A DNA stretch of 64,000 nucleotides from Bermanella sp047621325 (GCA_047621325.1 JBLHLT010000003.1:124001-188000); one strand, 5' to 3'; counted from the stretch's first letter, positions 18,228-27,870 are shown. A program made the numbers and translations. Notes: generated from the sequence alone by a model not told the origin.

Positions 18228-18848
18228 TTATTCGCCCCACAAAGGCATTAAATTCTGGTCGATTCCTAAGTGGTTTAGCATTCTGGCCACCATAAAATCA
18301 ACCAAGTCATCAATACTTTGTGGGTTATGATAAAAACCTGGGCTTGCCGGCATAATCGTCACACCCATATTGGCAAGCTTTAACATGTTCTCTAGGTGGA
18401 TCGGGCTAAACGGCGTTTCTCTTGGTACAAGAATCAGTGTGCGTTTTTCTTTTATCGCCACATCCGCTGCTCGCTCAATCAAATTATTACTGGCACCCGT
18501 TGCAATCGCACTTAAAGTGCCGGTTGAACAGGGGCATACAATCATCGCCCCCTTGCGGCCTGAACCACTGGCAACTGGCGCAAACCATTGTTCACGACCA
18601 AATACCTGAATCTGTCCTTCTTCTGCTTGGCAATACTCAGTTAAATGCGCCTGCATTTTTTCAGATGTGCCAGGCAGTTTTACTTGTGTTTCAGTGGCAA
18701 ACACCACCTGCGCCGCTTTACTGACCATCACATACACAGGTCGCTTGGCCGCCACTAAACATTGCAACAATCGCAACGCATAAGGTGCTCCCGACGCGCC
18801 CGTTATGGCAACCGTAATCGGATCATGTTGTTGGTATTCAAGCGCCAT
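18228..18848 (-). CDS. ubiX: Flavin prenyltransferase UbiX
   Basis: Makes prenylated FMN, the cofactor of the UbiD decarboxylase in ubiquinone synthesis. The protein has the GASGAPYALRLL phosphate loop, CSTGTLSAIATGASNNLIERAADV and PRETPFSPIHLENML, all conserved in UbiX. The start lies within the last codons of mpl (11-nt overlap), so the two are co-transcribed. Confidence 0.95.
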   Translation of the reverse strand: MALEYQQHDPITVAITGASGAPYALRLLQCLVAAKRPVYVMVSKAAQVVFATETQVKLPGTSEKMQAHLTEYCQAEEGQIQVFGREQWFAPVASGSGRKGAMIVCPCSTGTLSAIATGASNNLIERAADVAIKEKRTLILVPRETPFSPIHLENMLKLANMGVTIMPASPGFYHNPQSIDDLVDFMVARMLNHLGIDQNLMPLWGE

Positions 18849-20205
18849 ACTTATCCTTTAAGGCTTGAGCTAATTGCTGATGAATGCCTGCAAAACCGCC
18901 GTTACTCATCAGTACAATGGCATCGCCTGCTTTGGCGTTTTGCACTAGGTGGGCGATTATAGCGTCTACTTCGTCCATTAATAGTGCCGATTGGCCTAAT
19001 TCACGACACCCGTCAATAACCGGCTGCATATCCCAATCAAGGCCTTTAGGCTGAAACCAAATACTGGTATCGGCGTTTTTAACGGAACTTGGCAGCGCTT
19101 GTTTGTGTACACCCATACGCATGGTGTTGGATCTTGGTTCAATCACCGCCCAAATATCTTTAAAGCCGTCACTGTTCTTGATACCCGCTAACGTGCTTTC
19201 AATGGCGGTTGGGTGATGAGCAAAATCATCGTATACCTCGATATCATTCACCCTGCAGACTAGCTCCATTCGGCGCTTGACCCCTTCAAAGCGATTAAGC
19301 GCTGCGATGGCATCTTTTGGTAATATGCCCACATGGTAAGCCGCTGCGATGCACACCAAAGCATTTTTTACGTTATGAATACCAGTTTGGCTCCAGTTCA
19401 CTTCACCTACTAATGTGTCTTTTTGCAGTACCTTAAAGTGTGAGCCAGAGGCGTCGATTAATTCATATTGCCAATCGACACCAATTTGCACCTTAGGTGT
19501 CCAACAGCCTTGTTCGAGTGTCGCTTGTAAATGTGCTTCATCCGCTGGGTAAATGATTTGGCCATCACTTGGAATGGTGCGCACTAAATGATGAAACTGG
19601 GTTTTGATGGCCTCTATGTCATTAAAGATATCGGCATGATCAAACTCAAGGTTATTTAAAATCACCGTGCGACCATGGTAATGCACAAACTTTGAACGCT
19701 TATCAAAAAAGGCACTGTCGTATTCGTCGGCTTCTACCACAAAAAAATCACTTGAGCCCATACGCGCAGACACGCCAAAGTTCTTAGGTACGCCGCCAAT
19801 TAAAAACCCCGGTTCAAAACCGCAATCTTGTAATACCCATGTCAGCATACTGCTGGTGGTGGTCTTACCGTGAGTACCAGCCACGGCCATCACCCACTTA
19901 TCCTTTAGAATATGATCGGCCAAATATGCAGGGCCTGAGGTATAGGGTATTTGCTGGTTCAGCACATACTCCACCGCCACATTACCGCGGCTCATGGCGT
20001 TACCGATCACCACTAAATCGGGTTTAGGCTGCAAATGACTTTCAGCAAAGCCCTGCATGATCTCAATGCCGGCTTGCTCAAGTTGCGTGCTCATAGGAGG
20101 ATAAACATTTTGATCAGAGCCGGTAACGCGGTGACCCTGTGCAATCGCCAATTGCGCCAAAGACCCCATAAATGTGCCACAAATACCTAAAATATGAATA
20201 TGCAT
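18838..20205 (-). CDS. mpl: UDP-N-acetylmuramate:L-Ala-gamma-D-Glu-mDAP ligase
   Basis: Reattaches recycled murein tripeptide to UDP-MurNAc. Mur ligase architecture is clear: N-terminal Rossmann domain (HILGICGTFMGSLA), central ATP-binding domain with AGTHGKTTTSSML, and the C-terminal domain with YDDFAHHPTA and EPRSNTMRMG. Its 455 residues match Mpl rather than MurC. It is followed by ubiX in the same transcript. Confidence 0.95.
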   Translation of the reverse strand: MHIHILGICGTFMGSLAQLAIAQGHRVTGSDQNVYPPMSTQLEQAGIEIMQGFAESHLQPKPDLVVIGNAMSRGNVAVEYVLNQQIPYTSGPAYLADHILKDKWVMAVAGTHGKTTTSSMLTWVLQDCGFEPGFLIGGVPKNFGVSARMGSSDFFVVEADEYDSAFFDKRSKFVHYHGRTVILNNLEFDHADIFNDIEAIKTQFHHLVRTIPSDGQIIYPADEAHLQATLEQGCWTPKVQIGVDWQYELIDASGSHFKVLQKDTLVGEVNWSQTGIHNVKNALVCIAAAYHVGILPKDAIAALNRFEGVKRRMELVCRVNDIEVYDDFAHHPTAIESTLAGIKNSDGFKDIWAVIEPRSNTMRMGVHKQALPSSVKNADTSIWFQPKGLDWDMQPVIDGCRELGQSALLMDEVDAIIAHLVQNAKAGDAIVLMSNGGFAGIHQQLAQALKDKYGA

Positions 20206-20480
20206 GATTAATCTATTTGACCTTATTTTTTGTGCTGCCTATTTAAAACTAAAGAGTCGTGAATTGGTAGGTGTGTCAGCACACTGCCTTTAAAGCGTGC
20301 GTTTGTACTAAATTGACGGTCTTTTTTGATCAAAAAAAACACAAAAAACCCCATGCCTTACTTCTTTTTTAATATTTTTCACACTTTTTTAGCGCTTTTA
20401 CACATATCTGCTACACCTAATGTATGGCCCCAGCCTTATTAGGGCTGTTCATTAATCAACAAAAAAATAAAGGATATATT

Positions 20481-21716
20481 ATGGCGATAAAACATATTGC
20501 CTGCGCGGCGATCCCCTTATTAATGGCAGCCCTGCCAACACAGGCGATCACCGTTGAGCAGCTCAATAAACAAGTACAGCAGATGAATAAACGCATCGCT
20601 GAACAAGACAACAAGTTACGCATTAACGGCTTTGCCAGTTTTGGCTTGGTGCAGTCTGATAATGAAACAGGTTATCACCGTGGCATAGCAGACGAACCAA
20701 ATTTCCGCCGCTATACAAAAGCCGGTGTACAGATGACTTTTAACATTGATGAGAGCACGTCTGTGATCACACAGTTGGTGTCAAAAGGTGAAAATGACTT
20801 CGATACCAAAGCTGATTGGCTCTACATCAAACACAGCTTTGGCAATGGTCTGACGGTTAAAGCCGGCCGCTTACGTAAACCTAACTATCTATTATCTGAG
20901 TTTTTTGATGTGGGTTATGCCATGCCTTGGACTCAGCCACCCGTTGAGGTGTATGGAGTACTTGAATCAAGTGCAAACTACGAAGCCGCTGATTTAACAT
21001 ACGACTTTGAAATTGGTGATTGGAGTGCTTATACGCAATTACAGTACGGTCGGTCCGAAACCTCTGAAGTTGTTTCAAAAAACCTACTGGCTTTTAATTT
21101 CAGCATGAACAATGGCGACCTGACACTGCGTGCGGGATACTCTCAAGCAGACGCATCAATCGTAGCGGGATCAAGTACAGCAACTTTAGTGGGCGGTGTG
21201 AATACAGCAATTGCAAGCACGGATATTGCGGGTGAAAGCGCGTCTCTTGGCGGCACAAACAAGGGAACTTTCTTTGGATTAGCTGCCATGTACGATAACG
21301 GCCAAATGGTGTTAATCAGTGAATATAACTCTCTAGCAGTAGACAGCGTTCTAGCTGATCAAGATGGTTATTACATCATGGGTGGTTATCGCATAGGCCA
21401 ATGGATGCCATATTTGACCATTGCTCACGAAGAAACTACGGATGATAGCGACCGTGTTGCAACATCCATCCCTGCTTTAAGTGGCGCGCCCGCTACTGAA
21501 GCAGCAACACTGGCCGGCATTAACGGTGCACTAGCTGCTTTGAATACGGAACAAGATCGAACCGCTATTGGTGTTCGCTATGACTGGAAACCCGGTGTTG
21601 CTATCAAGGTCCAATACGACATGGTGGATGTAGGTGACACTGCAGGGGAATTTGATGCAACCCCTACAGAAGACACCGCTAACATTCTTTCAATCACTAT
21701 CGACACAGTCTTTTAA
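20481..21716 (+). CDS. Coiled-coil outer-membrane porin (copy 1)
   Basis: 411 residues. Signal peptide (MAIKHIACAAIPLLMAALPTQA), then a short predicted coiled coil (VEQLNKQVQQMNKRIAEQDN), then alternating beta strands to the C-terminal ITIDTVF, which ends in Phe as outer-membrane barrels do. The layout resembles DcaP-like porins. ATG 20481 has AAGGA upstream and begins the signal; the earlier in-frame ATG at 20424 does not. The substrate is unknown. The small PstS-like gene follows 14 nt later, suggesting that the porin admits an anion that the PstS-like protein binds (inference). The pair is duplicated immediately downstream. Confidence 0.75.
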   Translation: MAIKHIACAAIPLLMAALPTQAITVEQLNKQVQQMNKRIAEQDNKLRINGFASFGLVQSDNETGYHRGIADEPNFRRYTKAGVQMTFNIDESTSVITQLVSKGENDFDTKADWLYIKHSFGNGLTVKAGRLRKPNYLLSEFFDVGYAMPWTQPPVEVYGVLESSANYEAADLTYDFEIGDWSAYTQLQYGRSETSEVVSKNLLAFNFSMNNGDLTLRAGYSQADASIVAGSSTATLVGGVNTAIASTDIAGESASLGGTNKGTFFGLAAMYDNGQMVLISEYNSLAVDSVLADQDGYYIMGGYRIGQWMPYLTIAHEETTDDSDRVATSIPALSGAPATEAATLAGINGALAALNTEQDRTAIGVRYDWKPGVAIKVQYDMVDVGDTAGEFDATPTEDTANILSITIDTVF

Positions 21717-21730
21717 GGGAGGAGATGATT

Positions 21731-22153
21731 ATGAAAAATTTAATGTTTAAAATGCTAACCGCTCTAACCTTAGTTAGTTGTTTCGCTATCGCCCAAGCGG
21801 GCACCGTGGTTGTGGCGGGAAAATCCAGCCCCATCGCAGCGGCAAGTGAAGACGATGTAGTAAAAGCCTTTTTAGGTAAAAAGAAAGACTTAGGTGGTGT
21901 TTCTGTGATCCCAGTTGACCAAGGTGAAGGTAACCCTGCACGTAATGATTTTTACACGGCTACCGTGAAAAAGTCCGAAGCGCAGTTAAAGTCTTATTGG
22001 TCACGCTTAATCTTCACAGGTAAAGGTCAAGCCCCACAAGTGGTGGGTGGCGATGCTGAAGTAAAAAATATGGTGTCAAGTAATCCAAATATTTTGGGGT
22101 ACATTGATGAAAGTGCTGTAGACGGTACGGTTAAGGTCATTTTTAAACCTTAA
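21731..22153 (+). CDS. Small PstS-like periplasmic substrate-binding protein (copy 1)
   Basis: 140 residues with a signal peptide ending at QAG. The mature part (about 120 residues) resembles one lobe of phosphate-binding PstS: VVVAGKSSPIAAASEDDVVKAF, the RNDFYTATVKKSEAQLKSYW helix and SNPNILGYI. It is much shorter than a full PstS (about 320) and no pst permease genes are nearby. ATG 21731 is chosen because AGGAG ends 6 nt before it; ATG 21725 would leave no spacing. It belongs to the preceding porin transcript. Ligand binding is not shown by the sequence. Confidence 0.7.
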   Translation: MKNLMFKMLTALTLVSCFAIAQAGTVVVAGKSSPIAAASEDDVVKAFLGKKKDLGGVSVIPVDQGEGNPARNDFYTATVKKSEAQLKSYWSRLIFTGKGQAPQVVGGDAEVKNMVSSNPNILGYIDESAVDGTVKVIFKP

Positions 22154-22174
22154 GTTCCGTCTCTTTCAAAACAC

Positions 22175-22203
22175 AAACCTCGAGTATTCACTGCTCGAGG
22201 TTT
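22175..22203 (+). terminator. Hairpin between the two porin units
   Basis: AAACCTCGAG (22175-22184) pairs with CTCGAGGTTT (22194-22203) around a 9-nt loop, with a short T-rich tail (tttattt). It ends the first porin/PstS-like unit, or partly attenuates the second unit if that has no promoter of its own. Confidence 0.7.
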
Positions 22204-22241
22204 ATTTGTAAGTTTGCCACTTATCAAGGATGTCTATCACC

Positions 22242-23501
22242 ATGAAATATCTTTCCTATGCAGCCATTCCTTTTATGGCTGCCACTTTATCAACGCAGGC
22301 TGCCACTGTTGATCAAGTGAATTCACAAATTCAACAATTGAACGAACGCATTTCAAAATCCAGTCAACGATTACGCATAAACGGTTTCGCCAGCTTTGGC
22401 TTAACTCAAAGCGATGAAGAACCCAATTACAACGGCATCAATAATGAAGCAAACTTTCGACGCAATACCAAAGCCGGTGTGCAGATGTCTTTTAGTATTG
22501 ATGATAAAACGTCCGTCGTGGCACAACTAGTTTCTCGTGGCACGGATGATTTTGATACAAACATGGAATGGGCTTATTTAAAACACCAATTTTCATCAAA
22601 CCTATCGACAAAAGTCGGTCGTATTCGTTCACCAATCTATATGCTTTCAGAATATCTAGATGTGGGTTACGCCGTACCGTGGGCCACCATGCCACAAGAA
22701 ACCTACGAGACATTAAGTGCATTTTCAAACATGGATGGTGCAGACTTAACGTACTCAATGGATATTGGCAATATGATAGGCACCGCTCAAGTAGCCTATG
22801 GCCGTGTTGACTCCCCTAGTATTGTGCTGAAAAACCTCATCTCTTTGGGTTTCACCTTAGCGGGTGATGACTGGCAAACACGCCTTGCTTACTCACAAGC
22901 CGATACAAAAAGTGAGTTAGGAGGTGTTGACTTATTTGGCGATGATGAAACCGTTAAAGGCTCCTTTATCAGCCTAGGCATGACCTATGACCCAGGCAAT
23001 ATTTACGTCGCCGCCGAAACCACCCTACTTGAAGTTGACGGTTCTATTGCTGATGCAACCTCATCGTTCGGCACTTTTGGCTACCGTATTGGCTCATGGA
23101 TGCCACATATTACCTATGCGGTAACAGAGTCTACTGATGATGAAGACAGAGCGTTACAGTTAGCTGCGGATAAAAACACAGGAGGCTCATTAGCAACCCT
23201 CAGCGCCGTGGGGGCTGATGGCAATGCCGCATCTGCAACCAACCCAAGCTTAGCAGCACTGGCATCTGTTTATGGTGCAAGCTTGAATCGCAACACTCAA
23301 CGCATTGGAATTGGCGCTCGATGGGATTATGCCTCTGGTGTTGCCATCAAATTCCAATACGACATCATCACTACCGATGATGCGCCCGGGTTATTTGGCT
23401 CAAGCACCGCTGATGCAACCACCTATGTTACCGCTGCAAGTGCTGGCACAGAGCCAGACAGCACTAACATTATTTCAATCACTATCGACACAGTCTTTTA
23501 A
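22242..23501 (+). CDS. Coiled-coil outer-membrane porin (copy 2)
   Basis: About 419 residues and a paralogue of the porin 1.7 kb upstream. It shares the signal and coiled-coil start (MKYLSYAAIPFMAATL, then VDQVNSQIQQLNERISK), the LRINGFASFGLTQSD first strand and the identical ITIDTVF end. The middle is diverged, with a long loop rich in Ala, Ser and Asp around residues 300-340. ATG 22242 has AAGGA 11 nt upstream; ATG 22230 overlaps that site. It is followed 14 nt later by the second PstS-like gene. Confidence 0.75.
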   Translation: MKYLSYAAIPFMAATLSTQAATVDQVNSQIQQLNERISKSSQRLRINGFASFGLTQSDEEPNYNGINNEANFRRNTKAGVQMSFSIDDKTSVVAQLVSRGTDDFDTNMEWAYLKHQFSSNLSTKVGRIRSPIYMLSEYLDVGYAVPWATMPQETYETLSAFSNMDGADLTYSMDIGNMIGTAQVAYGRVDSPSIVLKNLISLGFTLAGDDWQTRLAYSQADTKSELGGVDLFGDDETVKGSFISLGMTYDPGNIYVAAETTLLEVDGSIADATSSFGTFGYRIGSWMPHITYAVTESTDDEDRALQLAADKNTGGSLATLSAVGADGNAASATNPSLAALASVYGASLNRNTQRIGIGARWDYASGVAIKFQYDIITTDDAPGLFGSSTADATTYVTAASAGTEPDSTNIISITIDTVF

Positions 23502-23515
23502 GGGAGGAGATGATT

Positions 23516-23938
23516 ATGAAAAACGTAACGTTTAAAATGCTAACCGCTCTAACCTTAGTAAGCTGTTTCACTATCGCCCAAGCGGGCACCGTGGTTGTGG
23601 CGGGTAAAACCAGCCCCATCGCTGCAGCAAGTGAAGATGATGTAGTAAAAGCCTTTTTAGGTAAAAAGAAAGACTTAGGTGGGGTTTCTGTGATTCCGGT
23701 TGACCAAGGTGAAGGTAACCCTGCACGTAATGACTTTTACACGGCTATCGTGAAAAAATCCGAAGCGCAGTTAAAGTCATACTGGTCTCGTTTGATTTTC
23801 ACTGGTAAAGGTCAGGCCCCACAAGTAGTGGGTGGCGATGCTGAAGTGAAAAACATGGTGGCAAGTAACCCAAATATCCTTGGTTATATTGACGAAGGCT
23901 CGGTTGATGGTACGGTGAAAGTGATTTATAAACCTTAA
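23516..23938 (+). CDS. Small PstS-like periplasmic substrate-binding protein (copy 2)
   Basis: 140 residues, differing from copy 1 at about nine positions, several in the signal peptide. The same lobe-like PstS pattern, spacing and ribosome binding site are present (start ATG 23516; ATG 23510 is too close to AGGAG). Such near identity next to strongly diverged porins suggests recent gene conversion or strong constraint on this protein. Confidence 0.7.
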   Translation: MKNVTFKMLTALTLVSCFTIAQAGTVVVAGKTSPIAAASEDDVVKAFLGKKKDLGGVSVIPVDQGEGNPARNDFYTAIVKKSEAQLKSYWSRLIFTGKGQAPQVVGGDAEVKNMVASNPNILGYIDEGSVDGTVKVIYKP

Positions 23939-24007
23939 CCACTATAATAAACCCGCATTCGATACATCACCCTACTCCTGGGTGGGTAACATCAGCGGGT
24001 TAACCAT

Positions 24008-24039
24008 AAAAAAACCAGATCATAGGATCTGGTTTTTTT
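24008..24039. terminator. Terminator after the second porin unit
   Basis: AACCAGATC (24013-24021) and GATCTGGTT (24026-24034) form a 9-bp stem with loop ATAG, flanked by A and T runs. It can end the porin series (plus) and the converging kinase gene (minus). A second inverted repeat, AACCCGC near 23950 with GCGGGTT near 23996, lies just before it. Confidence 0.85.
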
Positions 24040-24172
24040 ATGGTTGATGTAAAAGCGTCATTTATATTACAAAGAAAATAAAGGGTATATACCTGTGAGT
24101 AAGACTAACGCGGTATAAATAGCGCCTATTGAATAACTATTTTTACCTAACGCAAACAAGTCATATATTTGA

Positions 24173-25876
24173 TTATTTTAAAAGACAATACATAAGCACG
24201 CCTATAATTGTCGCTTCTAAAACCGCCAAGCCTTGCCAAAACCTTAAAGGATTACGCTGCGACAAAGGCACAAACGATAGTTGCTTATATTGTGTATTAG
24301 GTCGTTGTAAATCAAAAATAAACTCTGACATGGCGTCCTGACGCATTTCCGGTAATGGCGATAGCGCACGCTTTAATGCTTGGTCCATCCATGCTGGTAC
24401 CATCGGGTTAAATTGCATAGCCGACTGATACTTCAAACTAGACAATTTGCGTTGATCTTTTAGTTTTTCTAGTTGATCGCCAAACGGTAATTGCCCTGTT
24501 AAAACCTCATACACAACTAACGCTAAACTAAATAAATCCGATTTTTTAGTTTTAGGCATGTCAAATCGTGTTTCAGGTGCACTATAAACCGCGGTTCCTA
24601 AAGCCAAATCTCGTTCAAATGGCGTATCAATTTCTTCAACCCCCGCGGCATAACAAGAACCAAAATCTATAATCTTTGGAATCCCGTCTGCGCTTAATAA
24701 AATATTATCCGGCTTAATATCCTGATGTAAAATATCCTTACGATGAAGCGCACGAATACCACGACTGATCATCTCGGCTAAACGCACCACTTCTTTGATA
24801 TCAGGTTTAGGGTTTTCTTTCATCCACTTCTCTAGCGTTAAACCATCAACGTATTCCATTAAGGTATACAGGCCGGTCTTACTTTTGGATTCAATGATTT
24901 TAACCACATAAGGACTATCAATACGCCTACCTATCCATTGCTCCAATACAAAGCGCTCTATATAAGCGGGGTCATCTTCAAAGTTAAGTGATGGCGTTTT
25001 TAAAATAAATCGTTCATTTTGTGGGTTTTTAACTAAATAAACTTGACTACGCGGGCTTTCGTGTAGGATTTTGATAACCGTTAAACCATCCAAGCTTTGC
25101 CCCACAGACAAAGGTGGCGGAAAGGAAAGGTCGCTTAACTTTTGATATATCTCTTGGTTATTGGCACTGGGTAATTTATCAACCTTAACAATCTGACAGC
25201 TAACATTATCACTACTACCTGTCGCTAGTGCGATGTTATTTAAGCGCGAACAGCTTTCATTTAAGTCTGCGCTATTTTGGATTTCTTGCTGTATATCTTT
25301 AGGTGAAATGAAATCATGCACGCCGTCTGTACTTAAAAAAAACACATCGTCTTGCTCAATTTCAAATTGCTGATAATCCATCTCAAGGCGGCTATCCATT
25401 CCCATTGCGCGAGACAGGTACACCGTATCTTTATTAATGCTTATGGAGTGATCCGTGGTTAAACACTCAAAATACCCTTTGCGTAAACGGTAAATACGAG
25501 TATCACCAACATGAAAGATATACGCGGTTTGGGATTTCAAAATTAAAGCACTCAATGTACTAACATGGCCTTTAATTTGACTTTGACCCACTAACCATCG
25601 ATTTAACGCCAGTACAATTTTTTGCCCTGATGTTTTCACTGACCATGCGTCCGGAGTCGCGTAGTAATCACTAATAAAATTACGTACGCACATTTCGCTG
25701 GCTTCTTTACCCGCCTCTGCTGCACTCACACCATCAGCAATCACCGCCACAGCACCTTTTATGGTTAAGGCTGGCTGATCGGGTATGCGCATGCCAATGC
25801 AGTCTTCATTCTGCGATTTTAATCCTGCGCTGGTTGCCTGACCGACCGTTAATGTCAACTGTGCTTCTAAGTGCAT
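24173..25876 (-). CDS. Bifunctional PP2C phosphatase / Ser-Thr protein kinase
   Basis: 567 residues. N-terminal PP2C phosphatase (about 1-235) with metal-binding Asp residues in QNEDC, IADGVS (D48), STDGVHDF (D184 region) and SSDNVSC (D223). A Hanks-type kinase domain (about 262-530) has Lys K293, the catalytic loop HQDIKPDN (D386, N391), DFG (D404) and SAPE. One C-terminal membrane helix (about 545-566) anchors it. Catalytic residues of both domains appear intact; HRD is HQD. Pseudomonas aeruginosa has a similar gene (PA1782) beside its nitrate transporter and nirBD genes, so a role in controlling nitrate uptake or assimilation is inferred. Its target is unknown. It follows the NarK gene on the same strand. 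Confidence 0.9.
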   Translation of the reverse strand: MHLEAQLTLTVGQATSAGLKSQNEDCIGMRIPDQPALTIKGAVAVIADGVSAAEAGKEASEMCVRNFISDYYATPDAWSVKTSGQKIVLALNRWLVGQSQIKGHVSTLSALILKSQTAYIFHVGDTRIYRLRKGYFECLTTDHSISINKDTVYLSRAMGMDSRLEMDYQQFEIEQDDVFFLSTDGVHDFISPKDIQQEIQNSADLNESCSRLNNIALATGSSDNVSCQIVKVDKLPSANNQEIYQKLSDLSFPPPLSVGQSLDGLTVIKILHESPRSQVYLVKNPQNERFILKTPSLNFEDDPAYIERFVLEQWIGRRIDSPYVVKIIESKSKTGLYTLMEYVDGLTLEKWMKENPKPDIKEVVRLAEMISRGIRALHRKDILHQDIKPDNILLSADGIPKIIDFGSCYAAGVEEIDTPFERDLALGTAVYSAPETRFDMPKTKKSDLFSLALVVYEVLTGQLPFGDQLEKLKDQRKLSSLKYQSAMQFNPMVPAWMDQALKRALSPLPEMRQDAMSEFIFDLQRPNTQYKQLSFVPLSQRNPLRFWQGLAVLEATIIGVLMYCLLK

Positions 25877-26023
25877 GAAATCCTCATTACATCAGAGTAA
25901 TGTTTAATTTAAGCCATCATAAATGAATAAAGAGCTTTAATACTTTACTTGCAACGGTACAGTACTAAAACTCTTTATCAAAAAAACGATTTTGTTAAAT
26001 AATAAACGGGTTATTGGTCTTTA

Positions 26024-27502
26024 TTATTTTCCAACTTGAATTAACTCAATCGAGCCATCTTCATTGATCTCGGCAATGTGCCCTTTTGGCTCATCTAAGA
26101 AAGTCGCGACCAAACCCAAAACGATCACACTGCATACTGCTATTACCGTAAAGAAAGTCTCAGCATCGGTTAAAGAATAAACTAATAAAAACGTAGCCGC
26201 ACCCACATTGCCGTAAGCACCCGCCATACCTGCAATCTGTCCCGTTAAACGACGTTTAATCAATGGTACAACCGCAAACACCGCACCGGCACCGGCTTGT
26301 ACAAAGAAGGAACATGGAATCACAACTGCTAGCACCAACCAAACAGACCAACTAGAGTCCATCAAGCTCAAGCAATAATAACCAATTGATGAACCCGTCA
26401 ATACAATTAATAGCGCAAGACGACGACCCATTTTATCACTGAAGTAACCGCCTAATGGACGCGCAAATAAATTCATTGCCATAAACGATGCCGCAATGGC
26501 AGCCGCTTGAGCTAACGGCCATTCAGGGAAGATGCTAGTAAAATGTAACGCTAACATCGATACAACCGCCACTTCAGAACCAAACGTCACCATATACGCA
26601 ACATTAAGTAGAGCTACTTGCTTAAATTTGTATTTATGAATGTCCGGAATACTGCCGTCTAAGTTGTCTTTATTCACTTGGATAATTTTATAAACCTGCT
26701 GAATAAAATAAACACCCAGAAAGACATAAACACCATAACTAAAGTTCTCACTTAATAGTGAAACACCCGCAGGGGATAAACGCCACGTTAAGATAGCCAG
26801 CGCAACAAACATCGGAGCTGTCATCAAAATATAAAGTGCAAGATCAAAACGACTCGTCACTTCCATTGCGCCAATTTTCTTTGAAGTGAAATACGTGCTG
26901 CCTTTTGGTGTATTGGTAACAAAACGATAAAATACAAACGCATAAAGAATTGCCACAATACCCGCGCAACCAACAGCATAACGCCAGCCATCATCACCAC
27001 CGAATGCACCCGCTAACATAGGCAAAATAAAGCCCGCGGCCGCTGCACCAAAGTTACCCCAGCCACCATAAATACCTTGTGCAGTACCCGCTTGCTTCAC
27101 TGGGAACCACTCTGTCATTAAACGAATACCAATGACAAAACCTGCACCAGAGAAACCCAATAGAAAACGCATTAACGCTAATTGTGTATAGTTTTGCGCT
27201 AACGCAAAGCCCAAACAAAATATGCCGCTGATGATCAACAGCGCCGTATACATAATGCGAGGACCATACTTATCAACCAACATACCCACAATCGTTCGAG
27301 CAGGTATCGTTAACGCAACATTTAAAACCAACAGCGCCTTGGCTTCCGCCATGGTTAATTGGAAGTAGTCTTGAATCAACGGCATCAATGAAGCATGACT
27401 AAACCACATAAAAAATGTAATAAAAAAGGCGACCCAACCAAGATGTAGAATCTTGATATTTGGCTCCTTAAACTTAAATAGATTTAAGCCCACGTCAGAC
27501 AT
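26024..27502 (-). CDS. narK: NarK/NasA-type nitrate/nitrite transporter (MFS)
   Basis: 492 residues with about twelve membrane helices. It has the major facilitator loop motif GMLVDKYGPR and the nitrate signature region GIRLMTEWFPVKQAGTAQGIYGGWGNFG, with the Arg that contacts nitrate in this family. Given the neighbouring assimilatory reductases it most likely imports nitrate. It is divergently transcribed from a porin. A sigma-54-like promoter at 27550-27565 ends close to its start, and the kinase/phosphatase gene follows 147 nt downstream. Confidence 0.92.
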   Translation of the reverse strand: MSDVGLNLFKFKEPNIKILHLGWVAFFITFFMWFSHASLMPLIQDYFQLTMAEAKALLVLNVALTIPARTIVGMLVDKYGPRIMYTALLIISGIFCLGFALAQNYTQLALMRFLLGFSGAGFVIGIRLMTEWFPVKQAGTAQGIYGGWGNFGAAAAGFILPMLAGAFGGDDGWRYAVGCAGIVAILYAFVFYRFVTNTPKGSTYFTSKKIGAMEVTSRFDLALYILMTAPMFVALAILTWRLSPAGVSLLSENFSYGVYVFLGVYFIQQVYKIIQVNKDNLDGSIPDIHKYKFKQVALLNVAYMVTFGSEVAVVSMLALHFTSIFPEWPLAQAAAIAASFMAMNLFARPLGGYFSDKMGRRLALLIVLTGSSIGYYCLSLMDSSWSVWLVLAVVIPCSFFVQAGAGAVFAVVPLIKRRLTGQIAGMAGAYGNVGAATFLLVYSLTDAETFFTVIAVCSVIVLGLVATFLDEPKGHIAEINEDGSIELIQVGK

Positions 27503-27549
27503 ATGTAACTCCTAAATATTAAAAGGTTTTAAATTCAATACGCCTCTAG

Positions 27550-27565
27550 AGCAGGCATCATGCCA
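27550..27565 (-). promoter_or_regulatory. Sigma-54 type promoter of the nitrate transporter
   Basis: On the minus strand the sequence is TGGCATGATGCCTGCT. GG and GC are separated by the exact sigma-54 spacing (GG at -24, GC at -12), with one departure from the TTGC consensus. It would place the transcription start roughly 30-40 nt before the narK ATG at 27502. Confidence 0.6.
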
Positions 27566-27870
27566 AAACCATCAAACACGCCATTTACGATGAAAAATAC
27601 GAATAAAGTGCACGTTTTGTCGAACAATGAGTCAGGTTCGCCCCTTAAAACCCCATAAATGAGCACCAATTAAACCTAAAGCGCTCTAAAATAGTGCGAC
27701 CAATGCGCACCAAAAATACATACCGAACGCCTGTCTCGCCCTTTTATTGCCCTCACGCCCCCCCTACTGAATGCACCAACTTGAGTACTTTTTCTCATTC
27801 GCATATTTTTTTTGGATCAGCTTTGTGCATAAAACACTTTTTTCATTAACTTTGAATATTTTTTCAAGCT

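Larger units (their letters stand above)
20481..23938. repeat. Tandem duplication of a porin plus PstS-like gene pair
   Basis: Two units, 20481-22153 and 22242-23938, each contain a porin followed 14 nt later by a 140-residue PstS-like gene. The junction is virtually identical in both copies, from the last porin codons through the ribosome binding site (TTTTAAGGGAGGAGATG) into the small gene. The small proteins differ at about 9 of 140 positions, while the porins have diverged strongly, especially in loops. Confidence 0.85.

Noticed and set aside
25924..26000. TTGCAAC stretch near 25956 as a sigma-54 -12 element for the kinase gene
   Set aside because: No GG lies 12 nt away on the minus strand; only the spacing-free half-site exists.
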